Shown: piece by piece, positions 7,794 through 14,888 of the stretch
How the letters are laid out: every line of letters begins with the position of its first letter
Position numbering within the stretch: position 1 is the stretch's first letter
NCBI GenBank assembly: GCA_937900755.1
Contig: CALCDN010000263.1
Coordinates: 1 to 14,937, forward strand
Direction: 5' to 3'
Origin: an uncultured Acetobacter sp.
GTDB lineage: Bacteria > Pseudomonadota > Alphaproteobacteria > Acetobacterales > Acetobacteraceae
Length of the DNA: 14,937 bases
The notes under the pieces: model-generated
Database searches by the model: none
Told to the model about the DNA's origin: nothing
The model's input: only the letters and a program-made list of their open reading frames with translations
Program-made: the position numbers and the translations under genes

Positions 7794-8672
7794 ATGGTAC
7801 CTGACACCTCCCGTAGAACCATTCTGGTCATTGATGACGACCCCGCCGTTCTGGGCCTTATGGATGAACAGCTTACCAGCCGGGGCTATGCGGTCCTGCT
7901 CGCACAATCCGGCGCGGCGGCACTGGAAGTGGTGGCGCGCAGAATACCGGACCTGATCCTTGTGGACGCGCTCATGCCCGGCATGAACGGCTGGGATGTC
8001 TGCAAAACTCTGCATAAAAACAAGCAGACCATGGTCATCCCCAAAATCTTCATGACCGGCCTGACCGAAACCGAGCATGTTTTGCGCGCGTTTGATGCCG
8101 GAGCCGTGGACTACGTGACCAAACCCTTGCACCTCGAAGAGGTTCTGGCCCGTATTGGCGTGCATATAGAGGCCGCCAATCGCATACAGGCGGCCTATGG
8201 CGCGCTGGATAATGCCGGCCGCTTCCTGTTTGCAACGGACCATGCGGGAGAAGTGCTCTGGGCAACACCGCAGGCCTCCATGTTGCTTGAAGGCCTGCCG
8301 GCCCCGCTCCTGTTGCAGCGCTCCCGGCCTTTGCCTGCCCCTGGCAGCAACGTAGGGCGCCATGTGGATGGGGAGACCGAGATTACCCTGACTTTTGTGG
8401 GTGTCACCGGGGAGAGCGAACTTCTGTTCCGGGTTGCTGCACACCCCCTGCTCCCAGAAAAGATATTGCAGGATAAACTGGGGCTGAGCGCGCGCGAGGC
8501 GGAAGTTCTGCTCTGGATATCACGCGGGAAAACCAGCCGGGATATTGCCGATATTCTCCAGATCAGCCCGCGCACGATAGATAAACACATCGAGCAGATC
8601 TATAACAAAACCGGCATGAGCACACGGGCCGCGGCAGCAGCCACGGCCTCGCGGTTATTACAGGGGCAATAG
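7794..8672 (+). CDS. LuxR/FixJ-family response regulator with PAS-like middle segment
   Basis: A 292-residue DNA-binding response regulator, the likely partner of the kinase just upstream. The gap is five bases, and AGGA at 7781-7784 gives a nine-base spacing to the ATG, so the pair is one operon. The receiver domain (about 8-125) has D14-D16, phospho-acceptor D58 in V-D-A-L-M-P-G-M, T88 and K110-P111. Residues about 135-215 resemble a PAS fold (A-L-D-N-A-G-R-F-L-F-A-T-D, G-E-V-L-W-A-T), an addition absent from ordinary two-domain NarL/FixJ regulators. The C-terminus (about 225-285) is a LuxR-type helix-turn-helix with L-S-A-R-E-A-E-V-L-L and S-P-R-T-I-D-K-H-I. It is likely an activator of urt and perhaps ure or porin transcription. 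Targets are inferred from position. Confidence 0.9.
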   Translation: MVPDTSRRTILVIDDDPAVLGLMDEQLTSRGYAVLLAQSGAAALEVVARRIPDLILVDALMPGMNGWDVCKTLHKNKQTMVIPKIFMTGLTETEHVLRAFDAGAVDYVTKPLHLEEVLARIGVHIEAANRIQAAYGALDNAGRFLFATDHAGEVLWATPQASMLLEGLPAPLLLQRSRPLPAPGSNVGRHVDGETEITLTFVGVTGESELLFRVAAHPLLPEKILQDKLGLSAREAEVLLWISRGKTSRDIADILQISPRTIDKHIEQIYNKTGMSTRAAAAATASRLLQGQ

Positions 8673-8677
8673 CGCCC

Positions 8678-9094
8678 TTACTGCACTATCGGCTTCTGGT
8701 CATCCAGCAGTCGGTCCTGCCTGTCCAGCGGAATATCTATTGTGGGGCAGACCTTGCGCTGCTCCGCGGCCTTTACGGCTTGCAGCTTCTGCTGAAGGCT
8801 CTCCAGCCCTTCATCCGATGCCGCACTTTTATAGGTGCTGCCCTCTGGCACCAGTGTCAGCCCTTTCATGACCCCAATACCGGGAATGGGGTCGAATGTG
8901 ACACTGATACCCTTGCGCGATTTGGCCGCCAGTGCGGAATCCTGGTTTTTAACCTCGGCAATGCCATCTGACAGACGCACATCCTCGACCAGAAGATGGC
9001 GGCAGTCCATCTGCTCCAATGCGGGTTGCGCAAAGGCATTTTGAAAACCGAATGGGGCCATGGCGAGCCCCGCAAGAAGAATTTTTTTAAGCAA
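8678..9094 (-). CDS. Small secreted/periplasmic protein of unknown function
   Basis: Not recognised as a named family. The preferred start is the TTG at 9092-9094, because GGAG lies nine bases before it and it gives a compact signal peptide: Lys-Lys, a hydrophobic core, then A-F-A before Q23. The longest frame instead begins at a GTG at 9122-9124 and adds ten residues. The mature part is about 116 residues, mostly polar, with only two cysteines (C31 and C115), which could form a disulfide. The latter half has a helical Gln/Lys/Ala-rich stretch (residues about 90-110). The gene follows the porin on the same strand after about 67 bases, and its stop is five bases from the stop of the response regulator (tail to tail). 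A periplasmic or envelope role is the most that can be inferred. Confidence 0.7.
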   Translation of the reverse strand: MLKKILLAGLAMAPFGFQNAFAQPALEQMDCRHLLVEDVRLSDGIAEVKNQDSALAAKSRKGISVTFDPIPGIGVMKGLTLVPEGSTYKSAASDEGLESLQQKLQAVKAAEQRKVCPTIDIPLDRQDRLLDDQKPIVQ

Positions 9095-9161
9095 GACACA
9101 ATACTCCGGCGATATATGATGCACCTGGGACCAGATGATTATTTGACCTGTTTAAACCCGA

Positions 9162-10361
9162 TCAATACTGGAACTGCATGCCCAGCAAAAAGGCATTGAG
9201 AGCATGTGCCGTGGCGGGCTTGTTGCGCACATAGTCGAAGGTGAAGCGCAGGTTGTGCCCATCCAGAACATAGTTGGCACCCGCATCAAACTGCGTGGTC
9301 TTGGGGTGTCCCGCGCCATACATGTCTTTTTTGTATCGGAACTCCTGGTAGCGCACCAGGGGCTGCACGCGGCCCCAGCCAATCCTGTAGGGGATGAGGT
9401 AGGCCGTGCTGGCCAAAAATGCCGAGCCATCGCTAATGCCACCCACATTGCCATAATCCGCCGAGCGCTGGCGGTAACCCGCGGGAATATCTTTCACACC
9501 GCCTGTGTAATACTGGTAGTACGCACCCTCGAGCGTATAAACGCCATATTTTGCGTCCTTGCCGAGCTTTTTCTCAAAAAGGCCATCAGCATTCCATGCC
9601 TTGTAGTCACCTTTCTGTTCCGCGCTCCCAACACCATCAACCTGGTATTGCGCGGCAACACCAATGGCCAGAATGTCGGCTTTGCCATAATACGTGCTGG
9701 CCGTGTAATAGGCGGGCGAGGGCTCCGGGTCCAGAAAGTTGTATTCCACCCGCCCGGCAAACAGCGGATGTTCGCCATAGTTGGAGCCACCCGGCACCCA
9801 GTTATGACCACGATAAATCCCGGCCACGTAGCGAAAATGGTCTTTAAGCAGCTTGCCCCACAGCGTTATGCCATCATCACGGCCGGACCATGCGCCGGGA
9901 TACTGTGAGACCATGGGAAACGCATACGTGCTGAGGAAGTAAGGACCATCAAGGTTGGAGCGGTCACTTGCCGTGAGCATGCGCCCAAACCAGATATTCA
10001 GCTCTTTCCATGGCTCAACCTGCAAGATACCGTCCAGAACATTCCAGTTTCCATCCTGCAACCGCTCCAGGTTGAGCGTCGACTTCACATATTTATGGAA
10101 CTGAGCGCCCATATAAATACGCAAATCACCCGCCGCCGCATTGGCGGAGTTGTTCGGGGTGGTGGAATCATGGCTCAGATACTGTGCACGAACACCAACC
10201 CCGAGAGAAAATGACTGGTCTTTTCCCAGATTGACGGTCATGGCCGCTTTGGCATCTTCAGGCAGCGCCAACCCCAATGCCGTGCAGGCAGACAGGATGC
10301 TGCCATACCGCATGAATGTTTTTTTTCGGTTGCAAGAAAGCCGCGATACAAGCCCAGTCAT
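9162..10361 (-). CDS. Outer-membrane beta-barrel porin, candidate urea/short-amide porin
   Basis: A 399-residue porin-like protein. The start is set at the ATG at 10359-10361 because AGGGG (complement of 10369-10373) sits seven bases before it. The ATG at 10365-10367 would lie only one base from that site, and the longest frame starts at 10424. The signal peptide has Arg/Lys (C-N-R-K-K), a hydrophobic stretch and P-E-D-A-K-A before the mature protein at about residue 39. The mature chain is rich in Tyr, Gly and Asn, shows alternating strand-like segments, and ends in the aromatic residue Tyr (Q-F-Q-Y), as expected for a BAM-assembled barrel. Between urt and ure genes it may play the role proposed for FmdC, the porin of the short-chain amide locus of Methylophilus. 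It could instead be a general or anion porin. Substrate specificity cannot be read from the sequence. Confidence 0.8.
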   Translation of the reverse strand: MTGLVSRLSCNRKKTFMRYGSILSACTALGLALPEDAKAAMTVNLGKDQSFSLGVGVRAQYLSHDSTTPNNSANAAAGDLRIYMGAQFHKYVKSTLNLERLQDGNWNVLDGILQVEPWKELNIWFGRMLTASDRSNLDGPYFLSTYAFPMVSQYPGAWSGRDDGITLWGKLLKDHFRYVAGIYRGHNWVPGGSNYGEHPLFAGRVEYNFLDPEPSPAYYTASTYYGKADILAIGVAAQYQVDGVGSAEQKGDYKAWNADGLFEKKLGKDAKYGVYTLEGAYYQYYTGGVKDIPAGYRQRSADYGNVGGISDGSAFLASTAYLIPYRIGWGRVQPLVRYQEFRYKKDMYGAGHPKTTQFDAGANYVLDGHNLRFTFDYVRNKPATAHALNAFLLGMQFQY

Positions 10362-10368
10362 AAACATT

Positions 10369-10373
10369 CCCCT
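10369..10373 (-). promoter_or_regulatory. Ribosome-binding site of the porin gene
   Basis: The complementary strand reads AGGGG with seven bases to the ATG at 10359-10361. It selects that start among three in-frame candidates (10361, 10367, 10424). Confidence 0.65.
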
Positions 10374-10526
10374 ATTGCCGCTATCATCTGTTGGCGCTGG
10401 GGTTACATTACGGTTCCGAATCATAATAATGGGATGCGTGAAATTACTTAGCCACAGGACTCCAGGAAAAATTTACGGTCCAACTATTTGATTTGGAATA
10501 TTTTATTAAGTTTCAGGCGACACGGC
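10374..10526 (-). other. Non-coding leader/promoter region of the porin gene
   Basis: This AT-richer stretch separates the urease terminator from the porin gene, so the porin should have its own promoter here. No convincing sigma-70 pair and no sigma-54 element (GG and GC at -24/-12) could be seen by eye. A GGATGCGTG at 10432-10440 loosely resembles one half of the urtA-region palindrome. No small gene is supported. Confidence 0.35.
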
Positions 10527-10564
10527 AAAAGCCCTTTCGCCCCAAAAAAAACGGGCAAAAGGGC
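10527..10564 (-). terminator. Rho-independent terminator of the urease operon
   Basis: On the minus strand GCCCTTTTGCCC pairs with GGGCGAAAGGGC (12 pairs including one U-G wobble) around a T-rich loop of 10 bases, followed by TTTT (complement of 10527-10530). It begins about 70 bases past the ureG stop. On the plus strand the wobble becomes an unpaired C-A, so the hairpin is better in the minus-strand transcript, which matches the direction of the ure genes. Confidence 0.75.
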
Positions 10565-10635
10565 CCAATGCGCCAATTGGCTGCGAATACCTGCGCCGTC
10601 AACCATGCCCCACCACATGGGAGGGATGGAAAAAA

Positions 10636-11250
10636 CTATATGCCACCACGCTCAATAATAAATCGGGCGATTTCCTCCACCCCATTGCCTGCGCGGATAT
10701 TGGCAAAAACAAAGGGCCTGGCCCCCCGCATTTTTTTGCTGTCGCGCTCCATCACGCCCAGGTCAGCGCCAACATAGGGAGCAAGGTCAGTCTTGTTGAT
10801 GACGAGGAGGTCACTCCGCGTAATGCCCGGCCCCCCTTTGCGCGGAATTTTGTCCCCCGCGGACACATCAATAACATAAATGGTCAGGTCAGCCAGTTCG
10901 GGGCTGAACGTTGCCGCCAGGTTGTCACCCCCACTCTCCACCAGGATCAGGTCCAAACCGGCAAACCGTTCGGTCAGTTCCGCAATGCCCGCGAGATTTA
11001 TGCTGGCATCCTCGCGTATGGCCGTGTGGGGGCACCCTCCCGTCTCTATCCCCATGATCCGCTCGGGCGGCAAAGACCCTGCCCGCGTTAGAAACTCGGC
11101 GTCTTCTCGGGTATAAATATCGTTGGTAATGGCCGCAATGTTGTAGTGGTTCCGAAACCGGCGGCATAACGCGTCCATTAACGCTGTCTTGCCCGTTCCG
11201 ACCGGACCACCAATGCCAACCCGCAAGGGGCCATGGTTTATGCCTGTCAT
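10636..11250 (-). CDS. ureG: Urease accessory GTPase UreG
   Basis: A 204-residue SIMIBI-class GTPase that, with UreD/UreF/UreE, delivers nickel to apo-urease in the cytoplasm. The P-loop G-G-P-V-G-T-G-K-T is at residues 14-22. The metal-binding C-P-H motif is at 73-75 within G-G-C-P-H-T-A-I-R-E-D. E-S-G-G-D-N-L and N-K-T-D (guanine specificity) follow. It lacks the His-rich N-terminal extension seen in some UreG proteins, so nickel buffering probably falls to the UreE tail. Its ATG overlaps the ureF stop by four bases (ATGA). Last gene of the operon, followed by a terminator hairpin. Confidence 0.98.
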   Translation of the reverse strand: MTGINHGPLRVGIGGPVGTGKTALMDALCRRFRNHYNIAAITNDIYTREDAEFLTRAGSLPPERIMGIETGGCPHTAIREDASINLAGIAELTERFAGLDLILVESGGDNLAATFSPELADLTIYVIDVSAGDKIPRKGGPGITRSDLLVINKTDLAPYVGADLGVMERDSKKMRGARPFVFANIRAGNGVEEIARFIIERGGI

Positions 11251-11930
11251 GTTCTGAAAAGCCTTGTTGTCTGGGTTTCGTGTTGCATTGCGGCCAGGTC
11301 AGCCAAAAAACAGGCGCTGCCGACATCGCGCAGGGTCTGCCTGCACGCAGCACTGGCCGCCGCCTGCAAGGCGGGCTCCATCTGGGCCAGGGCGTGCAGG
11401 CCATCTGTCTGCCCCAGCGGCACCAGACGCACAGCAGCAGACACCAGGGCCGCCACGGCGGCATATCCGCCAGACAGCACTGCCTGCGCCTTGCTGACCC
11501 CGCCGCGCCTGAACACCATGCCCTGCGCCACGGGCAGGGGCCAGCGTGTCGCTTTCATCTCATGCGCAGCAGGTGTCACACGCCAGACCCCGGCCGCCTT
11601 TAAAAACGCCTCCCCTTGATAGACACTTTCCTCATACCGCTCACGCGAGGAGGCGCAGGCACAGGCAAAGGTGGCGATCTCTTTCAGTTTTTCCGTCTCA
11701 TTCCCCTCGTCCCACGCGGTGTGCAGGATAATCAGATCATTCCCCAGGCTGCCATGGACCAACAGGGCGGCAATCCAGTCGCAAAGTGTAGCCACGTCGC
11801 ACACGCCGCCGTGCTCAACCACCCATTCCAACCCATGGCTGTATGCGTAACCACCCGTGGGGAACGCCGGAGATATCCATGAAAGCAGGCGTAGAAAATC
11901 TCCCCCCCCGGCTGCCGACGGATCAGTCAT
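11247..11930 (-). CDS. ureF: Urease accessory protein UreF
   Basis: A 227-residue all-helical maturation factor that forms the UreD-UreF-UreG complex on apo-urease and acts as gatekeeper for the GTPase step. Recognised by F-L-R-L-L-S-W-I-S-P-A-F-P-T-G-G-Y-A-Y-S-H-G-L-E-W near the N-terminus (residues about 12-36), followed by the usual helical body. The ATG at 11928-11930 overlaps the ureE stop by eight bases (ATGACTGA) and gives the usual family length. The same frame extends upstream to 12035 but would lie inside ureE, and no start there has a ribosome-binding site. A run of eight G (complement of 11902-11909) lies in codons 8-10. Confidence 0.95.
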   Translation of the reverse strand: MTDPSAAGGGDFLRLLSWISPAFPTGGYAYSHGLEWVVEHGGVCDVATLCDWIAALLVHGSLGNDLIILHTAWDEGNETEKLKEIATFACACASSRERYEESVYQGEAFLKAAGVWRVTPAAHEMKATRWPLPVAQGMVFRRGGVSKAQAVLSGGYAAVAALVSAAVRLVPLGQTDGLHALAQMEPALQAAASAACRQTLRDVGSACFLADLAAMQHETQTTRLFRT

Positions 11931-12414
11931 GGGAGTGGGGGTGTGCATGATGGGCCTGCGCATGGTCGTGGCCCTCAGCACGGCTGGCATAGGCCCCCGT
12001 CTCTGGCTCAAAGGGAGCCTCAACCATATGTACATGCCCTCCCAGACCCATGACCATGTCTGCGATCACATGGTCACGCCGGATTAGGATGTGTGTCGTG
12101 TAAAGGGCCGCGGGCAGATGCCTGTTGCCCAGATGCCAGGCAAGCCGGAGTAGATGCAGCGCGTCATGTCCCGTCACTTCCATCAGTTCCTCAGGCAGAG
12201 CCTGAATGAGCACTATCCGGCCATCATCCAGCCTCAAGCCGTCACCATCATGCAAGAGGCGTGCATGCTCCAGGTCCAGCAGCGCCTTTTCCCCTGTTGC
12301 AAGCTCAAGCATGATCCGGCGGCGGTGCCGCCCCTCGTAATCGGCCACAAACGTATCTGTCGCCTGCTCCTGTGGCCAGCTTCGTGCTGGCAGAATGTCC
12401 GTTACGTATGCCAT
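11923..12414 (-). CDS. ureE: Urease accessory nickel chaperone UreE with His-rich tail
   Basis: A 163-residue metallochaperone that supplies Ni(II) to UreG and urease. The peptide-binding domain is followed by the metal-binding domain with G-N-R-H-L-P, whose His99 corresponds to the interface nickel ligand of the family. The C-terminal 15 residues contain seven histidines (149, 151, 155, 156, 158, 160, 162), a typical nickel-storing tail. The ATG at 12412-12414 overlaps the ureC stop by one base (TGATG). The gene order ureC-ureE-ureF-ureG is standard for proteobacterial urease operons. Confidence 0.96.
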   Translation of the reverse strand: MAYVTDILPARSWPQEQATDTFVADYEGRHRRRIMLELATGEKALLDLEHARLLHDGDGLRLDDGRIVLIQALPEELMEVTGHDALHLLRLAWHLGNRHLPAALYTTHILIRRDHVIADMVMGLGGHVHMVEAPFEPETGAYASRAEGHDHAQAHHAHPHSHD

Positions 12415-14117
12415 CAGAACAGAAAATACCTCTGGGCCATGGGAAGAACCTCGGCAGGCTCGCAGGTCAGGAGCACACCATCGGCGCGCACTTCGTACGT
12501 CTCGGGGTCAACCTCAATATGCGGCATGGCGTTGTTGTGGACCATGCTCCGTTTGCCAATGCCCCCGCGCGTGTTGGACACGGCCGCCACCCTGCGGCGG
12601 AGCCCCAGCTTGTGGCCGATATCATCCTCCAGCGCCGCCTGGGAGACAAATGTAAGGCTTGTATGGGTCAGCGCCCCACCATACCCGCCAAACATCATGC
12701 GCCCATGCACGGGTTGGGGCGTGGGAATGGATGCATTGGGGTCCCCCATCATGGCGTAGGCTATGGCCCCTCCCTTGATAACCAGTTCCGGCTTGACGCC
12801 AAAAAAGGCGGGCTCCCACAAAACCAGATCAGCCAGTTTGCCCACCTCAACCGATCCCACCTCATGCGCAAGACCATGGGCAATGGCCGGATTAATGGTG
12901 TATTTGGCAATATAGCGTTTGACGCGGGCGTTATCCGCGCGCCCATCACCTGGCAATGATCCGCGTTGGCTCTTCATCTTGTGGGCGGTCTGCCATGTGC
13001 GTAAAGGCACTTCCCCCACCCGCCCCATGGCCTGGCTGTCCGATGACATCATGGAAAGTACCCCCATGTCATGGAAGATGTCTTCCGCGGCAATGGTTTC
13101 GCAGCGGATACGGCTTTCGGCGAAGGCGATGTCTTCTGGCACATGCGGGTCAAGATGATGGCAGACCATCAGCATATCCAGATGTTCATCAAGTGTGTTT
13201 ATGGTGTAGGGCCGGGTTGGATTGGTGGAGGATGGCAGCACATTGGCAAGCCCCGCCACACGAATGATATCGGGCGCATGCCCCCCACCTGCCCCTTCCG
13301 TATGAAACGCATGAATGGTGCGCCCTTCAAAGGCGGCTATGGTATCTTCCACAAAGCCGCTCTCGTTCAGGGTGTCCGTATGGATCATCACCTGCACGTC
13401 CATGCGGTCCGCAACGCCCAGGCAGCAATCGATGGCGGCAGGCGTGGAGCCCCAGTCCTCATGCAGTTTCAGGCAGCTTGCCCCTGCCCGCACCATCTCC
13501 TCCAGTGCGGCGGGCTGGGACGCATTCCCTTTGCCCGCAAACGCCAGGTTGACAGGAAAAGCATCCGCCGCCTGTAACATGCGCGCCAGATGCCATGGTC
13601 CCGGTGTGCAGGTTGTGGCGGCCGTGCCGGTTGCAGGGCCGGTACCCCCGCCCAAAAGGGTTGTCATGCCAGCACAGAGCGCATCCTCTATCTGCTGTGG
13701 ACAGATAAAGTGAATATGGCTGTCTATTCCCCCTGCTGTCAGAATACGCCCCTCCCCGGCAATAATTTCTGTTCCGGGGCCAATAACAATTGTCACACCG
13801 GGCTGAATATCCGGGTTACCAGCCTTGCCAATGGCGGCAATGCGCCCATCACGGATTGCCACGTCCGCCTTGACAATACCCCAGTGGTCAATAATCAGCG
13901 CGTTGGTAACAACCGTGTCCACCGCGCCCTGCTCACGGGTAAGCTGGGATTGCCCCATGCCATCGCGAATGGTTTTGCCGCCACCAAAACGCACCTCCTC
14001 GCCATAGGTCGTGTAGTCCTTTTCCACTTCCACCAGCAGGTTTGTATCCGCCAGACGCACCCGGTCCCCGGTCGTGGGGCCCAACTGGCCAGCATAATCA
14101 AAACGGGAAAGACGCAT
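12414..14117 (-). CDS. ureC: Urease alpha (catalytic) subunit UreC
   Basis: A 567-residue nickel metalloenzyme subunit that hydrolyses urea to ammonia and carbamate. Of two adjacent ATGs (14118-14120 and 14115-14117) the second is preferred. It leaves four bases after GGAGG, against one for the first, and its numbering then matches Klebsiella urease exactly: nickel ligands H134, H136, carbamylated K217, H246, H272 and D360, with flap residues C319 and H320. All are present, so the enzyme should be active. Other signatures are F-G-P-T-T-G-D-like (L-G-P-T-T-G-D), L-K-L-H-E-D-W-G, M-V-C-H-H-L and M-S-S-D-S-Q-A-M-G. With the second ATG the ureB stop overlaps by one base (TGATG), the same arrangement as ureC-ureE. 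Confidence 0.98.
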   Translation of the reverse strand: MRLSRFDYAGQLGPTTGDRVRLADTNLLVEVEKDYTTYGEEVRFGGGKTIRDGMGQSQLTREQGAVDTVVTNALIIDHWGIVKADVAIRDGRIAAIGKAGNPDIQPGVTIVIGPGTEIIAGEGRILTAGGIDSHIHFICPQQIEDALCAGMTTLLGGGTGPATGTAATTCTPGPWHLARMLQAADAFPVNLAFAGKGNASQPAALEEMVRAGASCLKLHEDWGSTPAAIDCCLGVADRMDVQVMIHTDTLNESGFVEDTIAAFEGRTIHAFHTEGAGGGHAPDIIRVAGLANVLPSSTNPTRPYTINTLDEHLDMLMVCHHLDPHVPEDIAFAESRIRCETIAAEDIFHDMGVLSMMSSDSQAMGRVGEVPLRTWQTAHKMKSQRGSLPGDGRADNARVKRYIAKYTINPAIAHGLAHEVGSVEVGKLADLVLWEPAFFGVKPELVIKGGAIAYAMMGDPNASIPTPQPVHGRMMFGGYGGALTHTSLTFVSQAALEDDIGHKLGLRRRVAAVSNTRGGIGKRSMVHNNAMPHIEVDPETYEVRADGVLLTCEPAEVLPMAQRYFLF

Positions 14118-14461
14118 CATTCCTCCACGCTCCCCATGACATCCCCCCGAAACCCCACAACCCGGCGCAAACCACGCATGGGAACCAGCGTAACCTCACG
14201 CTCCTGCCCTGGCTCAAAGCGCACGGCCCCGCCCGATGGCACGTCCAGCCGCCAGCCCAGAGCCCGCGCTCGGTCAAGGCGCAATGCCGGATTGACTTCG
14301 GCAAAATGGTAATGACTGCCAACCTGCACCGGCCTGTCCCCTGTATTGGTGACCATAAGAGTACGGCGGGGCTGGCCTTCGTTCAGGACAATATCGCCTT
14401 CCGCAGGCAGGATTTCACCTGGAATAGCCCCTTCGGGCAGTGCGTCAACGGATCGGATCAT
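14117..14461 (-). CDS. ureB: Urease beta subunit UreB
   Basis: A 114-residue structural subunit of the (UreABC)3 trimer. Recognised by I-P-G-E-I near the N-terminus, V-T-N-T-G-D-R-P-V-Q-V-G-S-H-Y-H-F and the F-E-P-G-Q-E-R-E-V-T-L-V stretch, all typical of UreB. It is a separate gene here, not fused to ureA as in Helicobacter. Its ATG lies inside the end of ureA (17-base overlap), so expression is probably coupled. It contains the GGAGG that serves ureC just before its stop. Confidence 0.97.
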   Translation of the reverse strand: MIRSVDALPEGAIPGEILPAEGDIVLNEGQPRRTLMVTNTGDRPVQVGSHYHFAEVNPALRLDRARALGWRLDVPSGGAVRFEPGQEREVTLVPMRGLRRVVGFRGDVMGSVEE

Positions 14462-14747
14462 GGACTGTCACCAGCTTTGTACCATCAGGAAAAGTTGCTT
14501 CGACCTGCACATCATGGATCATATCGGCCACACCAGCCATAACCTGCTCCCGCCCAAGCACCCTGCCACCGCTGACCATCAGCTCCGATACACTGCGGCC
14601 ATCGCGAGCACCTTCCACAACATGGTCGGTAATCAGGGCAATGGCTTCGGGGTAGTTGAGTAGCACGCCGCGCTCCAACCGCCGCCGCGCCACAATGGCC
14701 GCCATGGCGACCAGCATCTTGTCTTTTTCGCGGGGGGTAAGCTTCAT
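14445..14747 (-). CDS. ureA: Urease gamma subunit UreA
   Basis: A 100-residue structural subunit with the exact family length. Features are M-K-L-T-P-R-E-K-D-K at the N-terminus, R-R-L-E-R-G-V-L-L-N-Y-P-E-A-I-A, and the C-terminal V-T-V-H-D-P-I-R. A ribosome-binding site AGGAG (complement of 14759-14763) lies 11 bases before the ATG and overlaps the ureD stop. First of the three structural genes, downstream of ureD. Confidence 0.97.
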   Translation of the reverse strand: MKLTPREKDKMLVAMAAIVARRRLERGVLLNYPEAIALITDHVVEGARDGRSVSELMVSGGRVLGREQVMAGVADMIHDVQVEATFPDGTKLVTVHDPIR

Positions 14748-14762
14748 TGCTTGGTCTACTCC

Positions 14763-14888
14763 TTACAAACGCCATGTGGCCGGCATGGGCCGGGTGGTAC
14801 GCAAAACAGGCAGAATATGTTGCATGGCCATTTTAAGCGGCCATGCCGAGGCTGCAACACCCCGCACGACCAGCATGCCATTCCATGC
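14763..14888 (-). CDS. ureD: Urease accessory protein UreD (C-terminal end only)
   Basis: The last 41 codons of ureD are present, read in the minus strand up to the adapter junction. The translation includes G-M-L-V-V-R-G-V-A-A and ends L-R-T-T-R-P-M-P-A-T-W-R-L before TAA (14763-14765), which fits the usual UreD terminus (basic, ending in P-R-x-W-x-like residues). Its position just before ureA agrees with the common order ureD-A-B-C-E-F-G. The gene is cut by the contig end, so its upstream part and the operon promoter are missing. UreD is the scaffold that docks UreF/UreG on apo-urease. Confidence 0.85.
   Translation of the reverse strand, partial: AWNGMLVVRGVAASAWPLKMAMQHILPVLRTTRPMPATWRL

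Noticed and set aside
7794..8672. Quorum-sensing LuxR regulator
   Set aside because: The N-terminus is a receiver domain with full phosphorylation residues, not an acyl-homoserine-lactone binding domain.
8664..8682. Possible bidirectional terminator between the regulator and the small secreted protein gene
   Set aside because: Only a four-pair GGGC/GCCC stem with no U-tract on either side; too weak.
10374..10526. Sigma-54 or NtrC-type site upstream of the porin
   Set aside because: No GG-N10-GC element with adequate flanks was found, and no TGCACC-like palindrome.
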